From an uncultured Verrucomicrobiota bacterium (GTDB lineage Bacteria > Verrucomicrobiota > Kiritimatiellia > RFP12 > UBA1067): a stretch of DNA of 8,391 nt. Of this stretch, positions 1 through 6,272 are shown one piece after another. Location of the stretch: positions 1 through 8,391 of the forward strand of contig CAMEZU010000067.1 in assembly GCA_945947925.1 (NCBI GenBank), written 5' to 3'. The position numbers were made by a program, and so were the translations under genes. Numbering within the stretch: position 1 is the first letter of the stretch; each line of letters starts with the position of its first letter. The notes under the pieces are model-generated. The model had not been told where the DNA came from. It did no database searches and saw nothing but the letters and a program-made list of their open reading frames with translations.

Positions 1-123
1 GAACAAGGCCCAAGGTGAAATTTCGACATTTGCACCTTTCTCGACGAGCAACGACGGAGATTCTGATTGGGTAATCACCGATTCCCCAATTGGGGTCACA
101 TCAATATAAGGCCGACTTCTCAT
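1..123 (-). CDS. unrecognised protein, N-terminal 41 residues, runs off the window
   Basis: An open frame begins with ATG at 123-121 and stays open to the first base of the window, giving 41 residues that start MRSRPYIDVTPIGESV. A good Shine-Dalgarno AAGGAG lies at 137-132 with an 8-nt spacer, which is the main reason to accept this start. The ATG overlaps the stop codon of the short ORF upstream (ATGA), an arrangement typical of translational coupling. No family is recognised in the visible part, and no signal peptide or membrane segment is seen. The surroundings are more AT-rich than the rest of the window and the preceding ORF resembles a restriction-specificity tail, so it may belong to a transferred defence or restriction locus. 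That is inference from context only. Confidence 0.55.
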   Translation of the reverse strand, partial: MRSRPYIDVTPIGESVITQSESPSLLVEKGANVEISPWALF

Positions 124-230
124 CCCAAGATCTCCTTGAGAAGCCCGTCGTTCGCCTTCTCGAGCGCGGCGATATCGTTGGCGATGTTCCAAATGAAACT
201 AAAAAGCTTTCCGTATTGTTGATTGTCCAT
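120..230 (-). CDS. 36-residue ORF, possible relic of an HsdS-like C-terminus
   Basis: Read from ATG at 230-228, it encodes 36 residues starting MDNQQYGKLFSFIWNIAND and ending LLKEILG, then TGA at 122-120. There is no Shine-Dalgarno before this ATG. The same frame stays open upstream to a TGA at 296-294 and gives ...FRLFLPKMDNQQ. The pattern 'L-P-x(3)-Q ... F-x-x-I ... I-x-x-L-E-x-x-N' resembles the helical conserved segment at the end of type I restriction specificity subunits (HsdS), which suggests the tail of a longer lost gene. A weaker alternative is the start of an HsdM-like protein, whose N-termini can contain FIW-(N/S)-IA-D; the residues after that do not fit HsdM. The downstream gene overlaps its stop by ATGA. 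The identification is tentative. Confidence 0.4.
   Translation of the reverse strand: MDNQQYGKLFSFIWNIANDIAALEKANDGLLKEILG
132..137 (-). promoter_or_regulatory. Shine-Dalgarno AAGGAG for the edge gene
   Basis: AAGGAG reads on the minus strand at 137-132, with 8 nt to the ATG at 123-121. It sits inside the short upstream ORF and supports the start of the partial gene at the window edge. Confidence 0.6.
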
Positions 231-257
231 TTTTGGGAGAAAAAGTCTGAACTTATT

Positions 258-272
258 GGTGAACCATTCACC
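258..272. repeat. 15-bp dyad in the putative leader
   Basis: GGTGAA-CCA-TTCACC has perfect 6-bp arms and a 3-nt centre. It lies between the predicted start of transcription (about 281) and the short ORF at 230. It could be an operator half-site pair or a small RNA hairpin; the sequence alone does not decide. Confidence 0.35.
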
Positions 273-287
273 CTGTCGGGTACGAGA

Positions 288-317
288 ATGATATCACGGG
301 AGAATCTCCCTCGTCAA
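288..317 (-). promoter_or_regulatory. sigma70-like promoter upstream of the left-edge genes
   Basis: On the minus strand TTGACG (317-312) is followed after 18 nt by TATCAT (293-288), close to consensus at both boxes. A start near 281 would leave about a 50-nt leader before the short ORF at 230. A 13-bp dyad fills most of the spacer. If the short ORF is only a gene relic, this match could be coincidental. Confidence 0.4.
298..310. repeat. 13-bp dyad within the promoter spacer
   Basis: GGGAGAATCTCCC is a near-perfect palindrome around its central base (arms GGGAGA/TCTCCC). It lies between the -35 and -10 boxes of the promoter at 288-317, a classic operator position. It has no T-tract, so it is not a convincing terminator. 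Confidence 0.35.
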
Positions 318-392
318 CCGTCCGTGCAGACATAACTCATCCCAATTTTCCACCCCATTCGTGAGCGGATCTTTCGGGGGAAACGACAGCGG

Positions 393-3164
393 TCACTTCG
401 CCGCGAGCTCGTACATCATCGTCGGGGCGTTTGCCCCTTCTCCGGGGGCGACTTCGGCTGTGAAGACGTAGGCGCCGTCGACGTAGGACGCCTTCACCTC
501 GCGGAGGCGCTTGCCGCTCGAGGCGAGCGCGTAGAGCTTAAGCCCCGCGTTCGCGTTCTTGAGCGCAATCTTCGCCGAACCGCGCTTGGCGAGATACGGG
601 AGCTTGCCCCATGCCTTCGTATCGGTCATCTTGTCGTTGGTGAAGGTCATCTCCGAGTTGAGGACGTCCGTGATGTGGAGGATCAGCACCTTCTTCGAAC
701 GGACGAGGTCCGCCTTGTCCATCGCCGAGGCCGAGACGTTGCAGAACGTGGTCGCGCTGGTGACGCTGAGCGGACCCGCCTTGAGGTCGTGCTTGTCGAT
801 CGAGCAGACCGCCGCCGTCTTCGGCGTATTGACGGCCATGTCGCCCTTCTTCGTGCAGATGACGACTTCCTTCGTGTCGGAGACGGTCTTCTCGGGGTTG
901 AACTTCGGCAGATCCTTCCGGTTCGCGGCCGTGAAGGTCTTCGTGCACGCGAGCTTCGGCGCCTTGCCGCCGTCCGCCACGTACGAGCCGATCTTCGACG
1001 TGTAGCCGAGCTGCGTGAACGGATGCGGGAAGAGTCCGTTCGCCCACATGTCGCCGAGGCCGCGGGCCATCGACTCCGCCTTGGTGACGCCGTAGCCGTA
1101 CGTCTCCTTCGCGGGCGAAACGTCACCGCGCCCGAACATCAGGACGATCTGACGCTCGCTGAGCTGTCCGACCGGATCGCGGACAATGTCGAATCCACTG
1201 ACATGATGCTGGCCGAAGAGAGCCGAGCGCGCGTGGCTCCAGGCGAAGCGGTAGATCGCATCCCAGTCCTGCAGCGACGCGTACGCGCCCATCGTGAGGC
1301 CGCCGTCCGCACGGTAGCGGTTCGGGGGACAGAAGTTGTACTCGGTGACGGCGAAGGGCTTGCCGAGGATGCGCGAGGGCGCCTTCATCATCGGCTCGTT
1401 GTAGGTCGGATTCCCCGACTTGATGTCCGAGCTCTGGTTCACGTGGAACGGCAGCTTCTGGTAGCTCGGCTGCGGGTGGTCGCCATAGCCGTGGTTGTCG
1501 ACGATGTCCAGCGCCTCGCGCTCGTAGGCCTGCGCCATGTTATCCCACCAGTTGCCGCCCGAGATGAGCGTCTTGACGCCGGCCTCCCGGAGGCGCTTGC
1601 CCATCCGGCGGTTCGCCTCGGCCTTGACAAGGTAGAGGAACTCGGCAAACTCCTTCTTCTTGCCGATGTCCTTCTTGTCGTACTGCGGATACCCCTTCGT
1701 CTTGGCCCATTCGTTGTACTTCTTCACGTAGACGTCCGCCGCGCCCCACCAGACGGACGCGATGGAGTCCTCGTTCATGAGCGTCACGAAAAGCACGGTC
1801 GGGTCGTCCTTCCACTTCATCCCCGTGTAGGGGTTCTCATGGTCGAAGATCTCCATCGCGCGGCGAAACCACTGGTCCTCGGCCGGCTTGTGGATCGGGA
1901 CGATCGCCTTGATCGTGTTGGAGTTGAGCGGCTTGTCGAAACCCTCGCAGCTGCCGAGTCCGCCCATCGCGTAAAGGTCGAAGGTAACGTAGATGCCGGC
2001 CTTCTTGAACTCCGCCATCAGGTAGTCGAGCTGGTCAAGGCGCTTCGGCGAGATCTCGGGATACGTCTTGCGGCCCCAAAGGTTGTTCCACTCGTCCTTC
2101 GTGATCGTGACGTCGATATGGTGGAAGCGCACCGTATTCCAGCCGCGGCGCACGAAGTCCTTCACGACCTGCTGGCACTCCTCCTTCGAGAGGAAGTTCG
2201 CGTCGAAGCAGAGGTTGCCGCCGATGAAGCGGACGGGACGGTTCGGCGCCTTCTCGAAGGCGAGGTGACCTTCCTTCGTCACGATCGGGAAGCCGTACTT
2301 GCCCGCGGGCGCGTCACGCGTCACGATGTTCGAGAAATCGAGGATCGAGCCAGGCTCGATGTCGTTCGCGTAGGGGAAGACGCACCAGTCGTCGCCGGCC
2401 TCCAGCTTCACCGGCGGCTTCGGAAGGTCGAGCGCCACCTTGCCGTTCGCCTTCTTGAGCGAATCGGCGAACGCACCCGCGACCTCGAACTCGATCGTCG
2501 AGGCCTTCGCCGTCTTCGCCTCGGGGAAGTCGATGCGGAACTCGAAGCGGTCCTGCTTGTCCTTGCGCGCGTCCTGGACGACGGGATTGCCGGCAAAGAC
2601 GGACGCCTGCAGCTTGAGGTTGCCGTCCTTCGAGACGATCTCGATCGCCTTTTTGTCCCCGACGCCGATCCACTCCTGTCCGAACGTCTCCGGCAGCGTG
2701 TTGCCGCCGACCTTGCCGCCCGCGAACTCGGCGCGGGAGAGCGGGAAGCGGACGTACGCGCGCTCGAGGCCCATCGGCTGACCGTTCTGCGCGGAAATGG
2801 TCCAGCGCACGTGCACCTTCGCCTTGCCGTCCTTCGAGACGTCGTAGAATTCCTCGCGGATGTTGAGTCCCGTCTTGCCGGCCCAGATCTTGCCCGTGAA
2901 GAGGAGGCCCTTGCCGTACTTCGCGTCGGTGACGAGCTCCTTCTTGTGCTCCTTCGCCGCGTAGTCCTGCGCGGTGTACTGCCAGCCGGGACCGAACGCC
3001 ACGAAGTTGACGAAGCCGTAGTGCGCCTTCGAGTTGTCCTTCAGGACGCCCTGGACGTTGGGAAGCCCGCGCCAGTCGACGTTGATGCCGGCCGAGGTAT
3101 CGGCCCTGACCGCCGCCGTCGCGAGCGCCACCGCGGAGACAAAGAGGAATTTCGTAATCTGCAT
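393..3164 (-). CDS. secreted clan GH-A-type glycoside hydrolase (TIM barrel), family not assigned
   Basis: The protein is 923 residues from ATG 3164-3162, chosen because AAGGAG lies 7 nt upstream and a signal peptide (MQITKFLFVSAVALATAAVRA, residues 1-21) follows directly. The longer frame from TTG at 3221 would overlap the promoter. Residues of about 25-290 form a beta-rich N-terminal region. A TIM-barrel-like catalytic region spans about 310-700, with FIGGN at 313-317 and NTVRFHH near 342-348. LMNED carries Glu465 as likely acid/base after Asn464, HGYGDHP lies near 559, and VTEYN carries Glu608 as likely nucleophile. The Asn-Glu pair and the 143-residue spacing fit retaining clan GH-A enzymes. 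A beta-rich tail (about 780-923) follows, as in many GH-A proteins. The substrate is unknown. Export to the periplasm or beyond is inferred from the signal peptide. It lies just downstream of the exb operon and has its own promoter. Confidence 0.8.
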   Translation of the reverse strand: MQITKFLFVSAVALATAAVRADTSAGINVDWRGLPNVQGVLKDNSKAHYGFVNFVAFGPGWQYTAQDYAAKEHKKELVTDAKYGKGLLFTGKIWAGKTGLNIREEFYDVSKDGKAKVHVRWTISAQNGQPMGLERAYVRFPLSRAEFAGGKVGGNTLPETFGQEWIGVGDKKAIEIVSKDGNLKLQASVFAGNPVVQDARKDKQDRFEFRIDFPEAKTAKASTIEFEVAGAFADSLKKANGKVALDLPKPPVKLEAGDDWCVFPYANDIEPGSILDFSNIVTRDAPAGKYGFPIVTKEGHLAFEKAPNRPVRFIGGNLCFDANFLSKEECQQVVKDFVRRGWNTVRFHHIDVTITKDEWNNLWGRKTYPEISPKRLDQLDYLMAEFKKAGIYVTFDLYAMGGLGSCEGFDKPLNSNTIKAIVPIHKPAEDQWFRRAMEIFDHENPYTGMKWKDDPTVLFVTLMNEDSIASVWWGAADVYVKKYNEWAKTKGYPQYDKKDIGKKKEFAEFLYLVKAEANRRMGKRLREAGVKTLISGGNWWDNMAQAYEREALDIVDNHGYGDHPQPSYQKLPFHVNQSSDIKSGNPTYNEPMMKAPSRILGKPFAVTEYNFCPPNRYRADGGLTMGAYASLQDWDAIYRFAWSHARSALFGQHHVSGFDIVRDPVGQLSERQIVLMFGRGDVSPAKETYGYGVTKAESMARGLGDMWANGLFPHPFTQLGYTSKIGSYVADGGKAPKLACTKTFTAANRKDLPKFNPEKTVSDTKEVVICTKKGDMAVNTPKTAAVCSIDKHDLKAGPLSVTSATTFCNVSASAMDKADLVRSKKVLILHITDVLNSEMTFTNDKMTDTKAWGKLPYLAKRGSAKIALKNANAGLKLYALASSGKRLREVKASYVDGAYVFTAEVAPGEGANAPTMMYELAAK

Positions 3165-3171
3165 GGGAATT

Positions 3172-3177
3172 CTCCTT
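3172..3177 (-). promoter_or_regulatory. Shine-Dalgarno fixing the start of the glycoside hydrolase
   Basis: AAGGAG (minus strand 3177-3172) sits 7 nt before the ATG at 3164. It decides the start in favour of the signal-peptide methionine. The surrounding leader closely matches the one in front of exbB. Confidence 0.75.
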
Positions 3178-3192
3178 TTCAAGACGGCCCCC

Positions 3193-3221
3193 ATTGTATC
3201 ACAAGACCGCGCAGTGTCCAA
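3193..3221 (-). promoter_or_regulatory. sigma70-like promoter of the glycoside hydrolase gene
   Basis: TTGGAC (3221-3216), a 17-nt spacer and TACAAT (3198-3193) lie on the minus strand. The predicted start near 3186 gives a leader of about 22 nt. The -35 box begins only 11 bp after the stop of the preceding operon gene. The ten bases TGAGTATTGG that include the start of the -35 box also occur at the distal exbB promoter. Confidence 0.65.
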
Positions 3222-3232
3222 TACTCATTCGG

Positions 3233-5818
3233 CTAATGCAGCGTGCTTTTCGCGTCGTCGACGGAGATGCAGAAGGACCAGCCCATGCCGTACCAGCCGT
3301 TCTCGATGCGCACGAGGATGCGGTTGCGGCCCTTCTTGAAGTGGACGCGGCGGTAGTCCTCGGCGAGCTTCCAGGACTTGAGCTTGTTGGAAGAGCCCCA
3401 GACCGGCATGTCGTTCACCCAGGCGTCGCTACGGTCGTCGGACCCGATGGCAACCCAGCGGTCGCAGTCGCGGTCCATGAAGACCTCGGCGTAGGCGTAG
3501 TAGATCGCATAGGACTGCGGGCTGTCGGGCATCACCTTGGCGGCGTTCTTGAGCGACTCCTTGTGATTCCACGGATTCCGCTCGTCGTAGTTCTTCGCCT
3601 GCACGAACTGCCAGCGGAGCACCTTGCCGCCTTCGCCGACGTAGGAAGCATCCAGGTCCTGCACGGACTCCGGCGCGAACTTGCGGCGGAGGTTGGCGCG
3701 GTTCGGGTTCGGGAACGGACCGATCACGTACCAGGAGTTCACGTACATCCACTTCGCCGGAGCCGCCCCGTCCACCGTGCCGGACAGGTCCATGATGTTG
3801 CCCGGCACGAGCGCGAGATCGCCGCCCTCGAGCGGCGGCGGGCCCTGGAGCTCGCCCGTGTTCCTGGCGACCGCCCCCTCCTCGCCCGGCGCGGCGTCCT
3901 CGCCCTTCTCCTCGGCCTTGGCCTTCGCCTCCTCCGCCTTGGCGTCCTGCTTCGCCATCAGCTCGGCCATGTCCTTGGCCTTCTGTCCGTCGTCCTCGGC
4001 GGCGGCCGCTTCCAGCTCGAGCTGGTAGTCGGATTCGGCCTTCATCGCCGCCAGGCGCGCGGCCTGGGCCGCAGCGTCGTCCTGCTTCGCGAAGGCGTCA
4101 TCCTCCAGGCGCCTGATCTCGTGCGGCTTGTCGAGCTTGCCCAGGTCGGGCCTCTTCGGCAGCCCGGCCGTGACGATCTCCATCGCCTCGTTCATCATCG
4201 CGACTGTCGCCTCGACCATCGTGTCCGCCTCGCGGACGACGTCGGCCTGCGCCTTCTTCTGCCGGTCGAAATCGGCCTGCGTGCGCGGTTTCGCCTCCAG
4301 CGCGGCGCGATCGGCCTCCAGCCGGTCGGGACGCGCCACGTCGGTGATCGCCTTCGCCGCCTTGAAGCTCATCTGCCGCGTGATCGCCGTCTGGGAGGCC
4401 TTGATGTCGCGGTAGCTCTCGGTGATCTCCGTCTCCAGGCGCTTGGCCATGTCGAACGCGTCAGCCAGCGGCGCGGGAGGGCGTGCGTCGACAAGCGGAT
4501 TCTCCTGACGGTGCTCCGCCCGGGACAGGTTCTCGCGCTGCGCGACGTCCGCGGCCATCGTCGCCTTCAGGACCTCGAGCCGCTGCTGCAGCGCGTTCTG
4601 CTCGTTCCTGGCCTCGACCAGCTGCCGCTGGCACGCCGGGACCTGTTCAACCGCCTTCCGCGCCTCCTCGAGCTCCCGCACCTTGACCTGACGGTCCTTC
4701 TCGAACTGCTCGTGCTTGGCGACGTCGCTGGCGAGGCTGCGCTCCTCGCGCTCGATCGTCTTCTTCGCCTCCTGGATCTGGCGCTGCGCGTTGGCCGCCT
4801 GGCTCCGCGCACGGTCCCGTTCCTTCCGGGCCGCCGCCACCTTCGGCTGGACCTGCTTCGCCTCGCCAAACTTCTTCTCGGCCTTGAGTGCCTCGACCTG
4901 GCTGCTCGCCTCGGCCATCGCCTTCTCGGCCGCAGCGGCCCGCTCCTCCGCCTCGGCCCGGGCCTGCTCGGCGGCAGCCAGCTTCTGGCGCGCCTGGGCG
5001 GCCTGCTCGCGGTGCTTCTCCTGCCACGCCTCGTTGTCCGCCAGACGCTTCTCCTGCCGCTTGACGTCATTCGACTTCCGCTCGACGGCGGCCAAGCGCT
5101 CCGCCGTCGCCACGACCGCGTCCTGCGCCTTGTCCTGCGTCCGGGCCGCCTCGGTCTGCGCCTCGTGCAGGACCTGCGCCGCCTCGGCCGTCTTCTGGAA
5201 GCCCGCGAACTCCGCCTTCACCTGCAGGCGGTCGAGGGCGTTCGCCGCGTTCGCCTGCGCCGTCGCGGTCGACTCGGAGAGCTCCTCCTTCATCCGGGCC
5301 GCCTGGCGGTAAAGCTCCTGGGCGACCTCCTTCTGCGTGAGGTCTGCGGACTGCTCGAGCTTCGCCAGCGCCTCCGCCTCCTTCTGCAGCGCCTCCTGAG
5401 CCGCCTGCGCGGCGTCCATCTGGCGCTGCGCCTCCCGGACGAGATCCTCCATCTGCTGGCGGACGTCGACGGCGCCCTGCTCGGCAAGGGCATCATAGTC
5501 CTTCGCCAGCTGCTCCTTCATGACGTCCATGTTGTGGAGGACGCTCTGCATGTCCTCGAGCTGGCGCAGGAGCTCCTGCACGCGCGACTCCTGCAGCGTC
5601 TCGGCCATCTCCTCGAGACGGTCGGCCGAAACGACCATCGGTTCGGGCTCGGCCTTCTCCGGCATCACGAGCTCCTTCACCGGCGTGAGGAACACGATCG
5701 CCGCAAAGGCGAGCAGATGAAGCAGGAAGGACAGCAACGCCCACTTCGGCTCGCTCCGCCTGCGCTCCCGCTCCCGTCTCCGGATTTCGTCGGAAAACAA
5801 CCTGACGTCGGTGCTCAT
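3233..5818 (-). CDS. TonB/TolA-like membrane-anchored coiled-coil protein with C-terminal beta-sandwich-like domain
   Basis: The 861 residues have four parts. An Arg/Glu-rich cytoplasmic stub spans residues 1-25. One membrane helix spans about 26-45. A very long Ala/Glu/Lys/Gln/Arg-rich helical arm runs from about 60 to 640, and a Gly/Pro linker leads to a compact C-terminal domain at about 691-861. The helix contains Ser30-x3-His34, and positions 41 (Ile) and 45 (Thr) match the spacing of TonB Ser16, His20, Leu27 and Ser31, which contact ExbBD; TolA has the same motif. The C-terminal domain has WYVIGPFPN near 696, IGSDD and WVND near 788-800, and ILVRIENGW near the end, as in beta-rich domains on PVC carbohydrate-active proteins. 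Cys785 and Cys850 could pair; Cys396 lies alone in the arm. No TonB or TolA C-terminal domain is seen. It is the third operon gene, 16 nt after exbD. A periplasmic location for the arm and domain is inferred from N-in topology. Confidence 0.8.
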   Translation of the reverse strand: MSTDVRLFSDEIRRRERERRRSEPKWALLSFLLHLLAFAAIVFLTPVKELVMPEKAEPEPMVVSADRLEEMAETLQESRVQELLRQLEDMQSVLHNMDVMKEQLAKDYDALAEQGAVDVRQQMEDLVREAQRQMDAAQAAQEALQKEAEALAKLEQSADLTQKEVAQELYRQAARMKEELSESTATAQANAANALDRLQVKAEFAGFQKTAEAAQVLHEAQTEAARTQDKAQDAVVATAERLAAVERKSNDVKRQEKRLADNEAWQEKHREQAAQARQKLAAAEQARAEAEERAAAAEKAMAEASSQVEALKAEKKFGEAKQVQPKVAAARKERDRARSQAANAQRQIQEAKKTIEREERSLASDVAKHEQFEKDRQVKVRELEEARKAVEQVPACQRQLVEARNEQNALQQRLEVLKATMAADVAQRENLSRAEHRQENPLVDARPPAPLADAFDMAKRLETEITESYRDIKASQTAITRQMSFKAAKAITDVARPDRLEADRAALEAKPRTQADFDRQKKAQADVVREADTMVEATVAMMNEAMEIVTAGLPKRPDLGKLDKPHEIRRLEDDAFAKQDDAAAQAARLAAMKAESDYQLELEAAAAEDDGQKAKDMAELMAKQDAKAEEAKAKAEEKGEDAAPGEEGAVARNTGELQGPPPLEGGDLALVPGNIMDLSGTVDGAAPAKWMYVNSWYVIGPFPNPNRANLRRKFAPESVQDLDASYVGEGGKVLRWQFVQAKNYDERNPWNHKESLKNAAKVMPDSPQSYAIYYAYAEVFMDRDCDRWVAIGSDDRSDAWVNDMPVWGSSNKLKSWKLAEDYRRVHFKKGRNRILVRIENGWYGMGWSFCISVDDAKSTLH

Positions 5819-5834
5819 GGATGCGCTCCCGTCC

Positions 5835-6263
5835 TCACGGCTTGTAGGTTGCGGCCTGTCCGTCGGCGGTGTGGATGCCGCTGACGGACAGCTGCTCCTG
5901 ACGACAGGCGTCGAGAACCTGCACCACCGCGCGGAACGGCGCGTAGATGTCGCCGTCGACGATGACCTTGCGGTCCCGGTTCTCCTTGGCCGCGGCCTGC
6001 AGCGCGGACCGGAGTCCGCCCGGCCCCACCTTGTTGCCGCGGACGAAGATATCGCCCTTCGCGGACACCGTCACCTTGATCAGGTCCGGCGTCATCTTGA
6101 TTTCGCGCGTGGCCTGCGCCTGCGGCAGCTCGACCGGCACCTCCTTCTCGATCTTCTTGAGCTGGCTCGAGACCAGGAAGAAGATCAGCAGCAGGAAGAT
6201 GCAGTCCATCATCGAGGTCATCTGGACCTCGGGCTTGTCCTCCTCATCGTACTTGACAGCCAT
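5835..6263 (-). CDS. exbD: ExbD/TolR-family biopolymer transport protein
   Basis: The 142-residue length is normal for the family. A short cytoplasmic segment is followed by one membrane helix (about 17-34) that begins MTSMMDCIFLLLIFFL. Asp20 corresponds to the essential proton-carrying Asp25 of E. coli ExbD. The periplasmic domain (about 40-142) has the expected pattern, including 'V-x-V-x-x-x-G-x-I-x-V-x-G' and 'V-I-V-D-G-D'. With ExbB it forms the proton-driven stator that energises a TonB/TolA-type partner. The start is ATG 6263; GAGG at 6274-6271 overlaps the exbB stop, with 7 nt to the ATG. Gaps of 9 nt to exbB and 16 nt to the next gene indicate an operon. TolR is the alternative name, since the partner gene resembles TolA as much as TonB. 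Confidence 0.92.
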   Translation of the reverse strand: MAVKYDEEDKPEVQMTSMMDCIFLLLIFFLVSSQLKKIEKEVPVELPQAQATREIKMTPDLIKVTVSAKGDIFVRGNKVGPGGLRSALQAAAKENRDRKVIVDGDIYAPFRAVVQVLDACRQEQLSVSGIHTADGQAATYKP

Positions 6264-6272
6264 GGGAGAACC

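Noticed and set aside
298..310. Intrinsic terminator for the glycoside hydrolase gene
   Set aside because: The stem is short, no T-tract follows, and it lies between good -35 and -10 boxes.
90..335. 81-residue plus-strand open frame at the left edge
   Set aside because: It starts at TTG, has no clear ribosome binding site, and lies opposite an ORF with HsdS-like pattern and a gene with a strong Shine-Dalgarno.
3165..3221. N-terminal extension of the glycoside hydrolase to TTG at 3221
   Set aside because: It would start on the -35 box and put 19 residues before a normal signal peptide.
675..3236. 853-residue plus-strand open frame opposite the glycoside hydrolase
   Set aside because: Arg/Leu/Val/Asp-rich sequence without any domain. 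It mirrors the codon bias of the GC-rich gene on the minus strand, which has signal peptide, catalytic motifs, promoter and ribosome binding site.
3900..5640. DNA-level tandem repeats or an SMC-like ATPase in the coiled-coil gene
   Set aside because: The repetition is amino-acid composition bias (Ala/Glu/Lys/Gln), not a fixed repeat unit. No Walker A or B motif is present.
3194..5884. 896-residue plus-strand open frame opposite the coiled-coil gene
   Set aside because: Leu/Arg-rich low-complexity antisense of an Ala/Glu/Lys-rich helical protein; no recognisable family, and it would overlap the hydrolase promoter.
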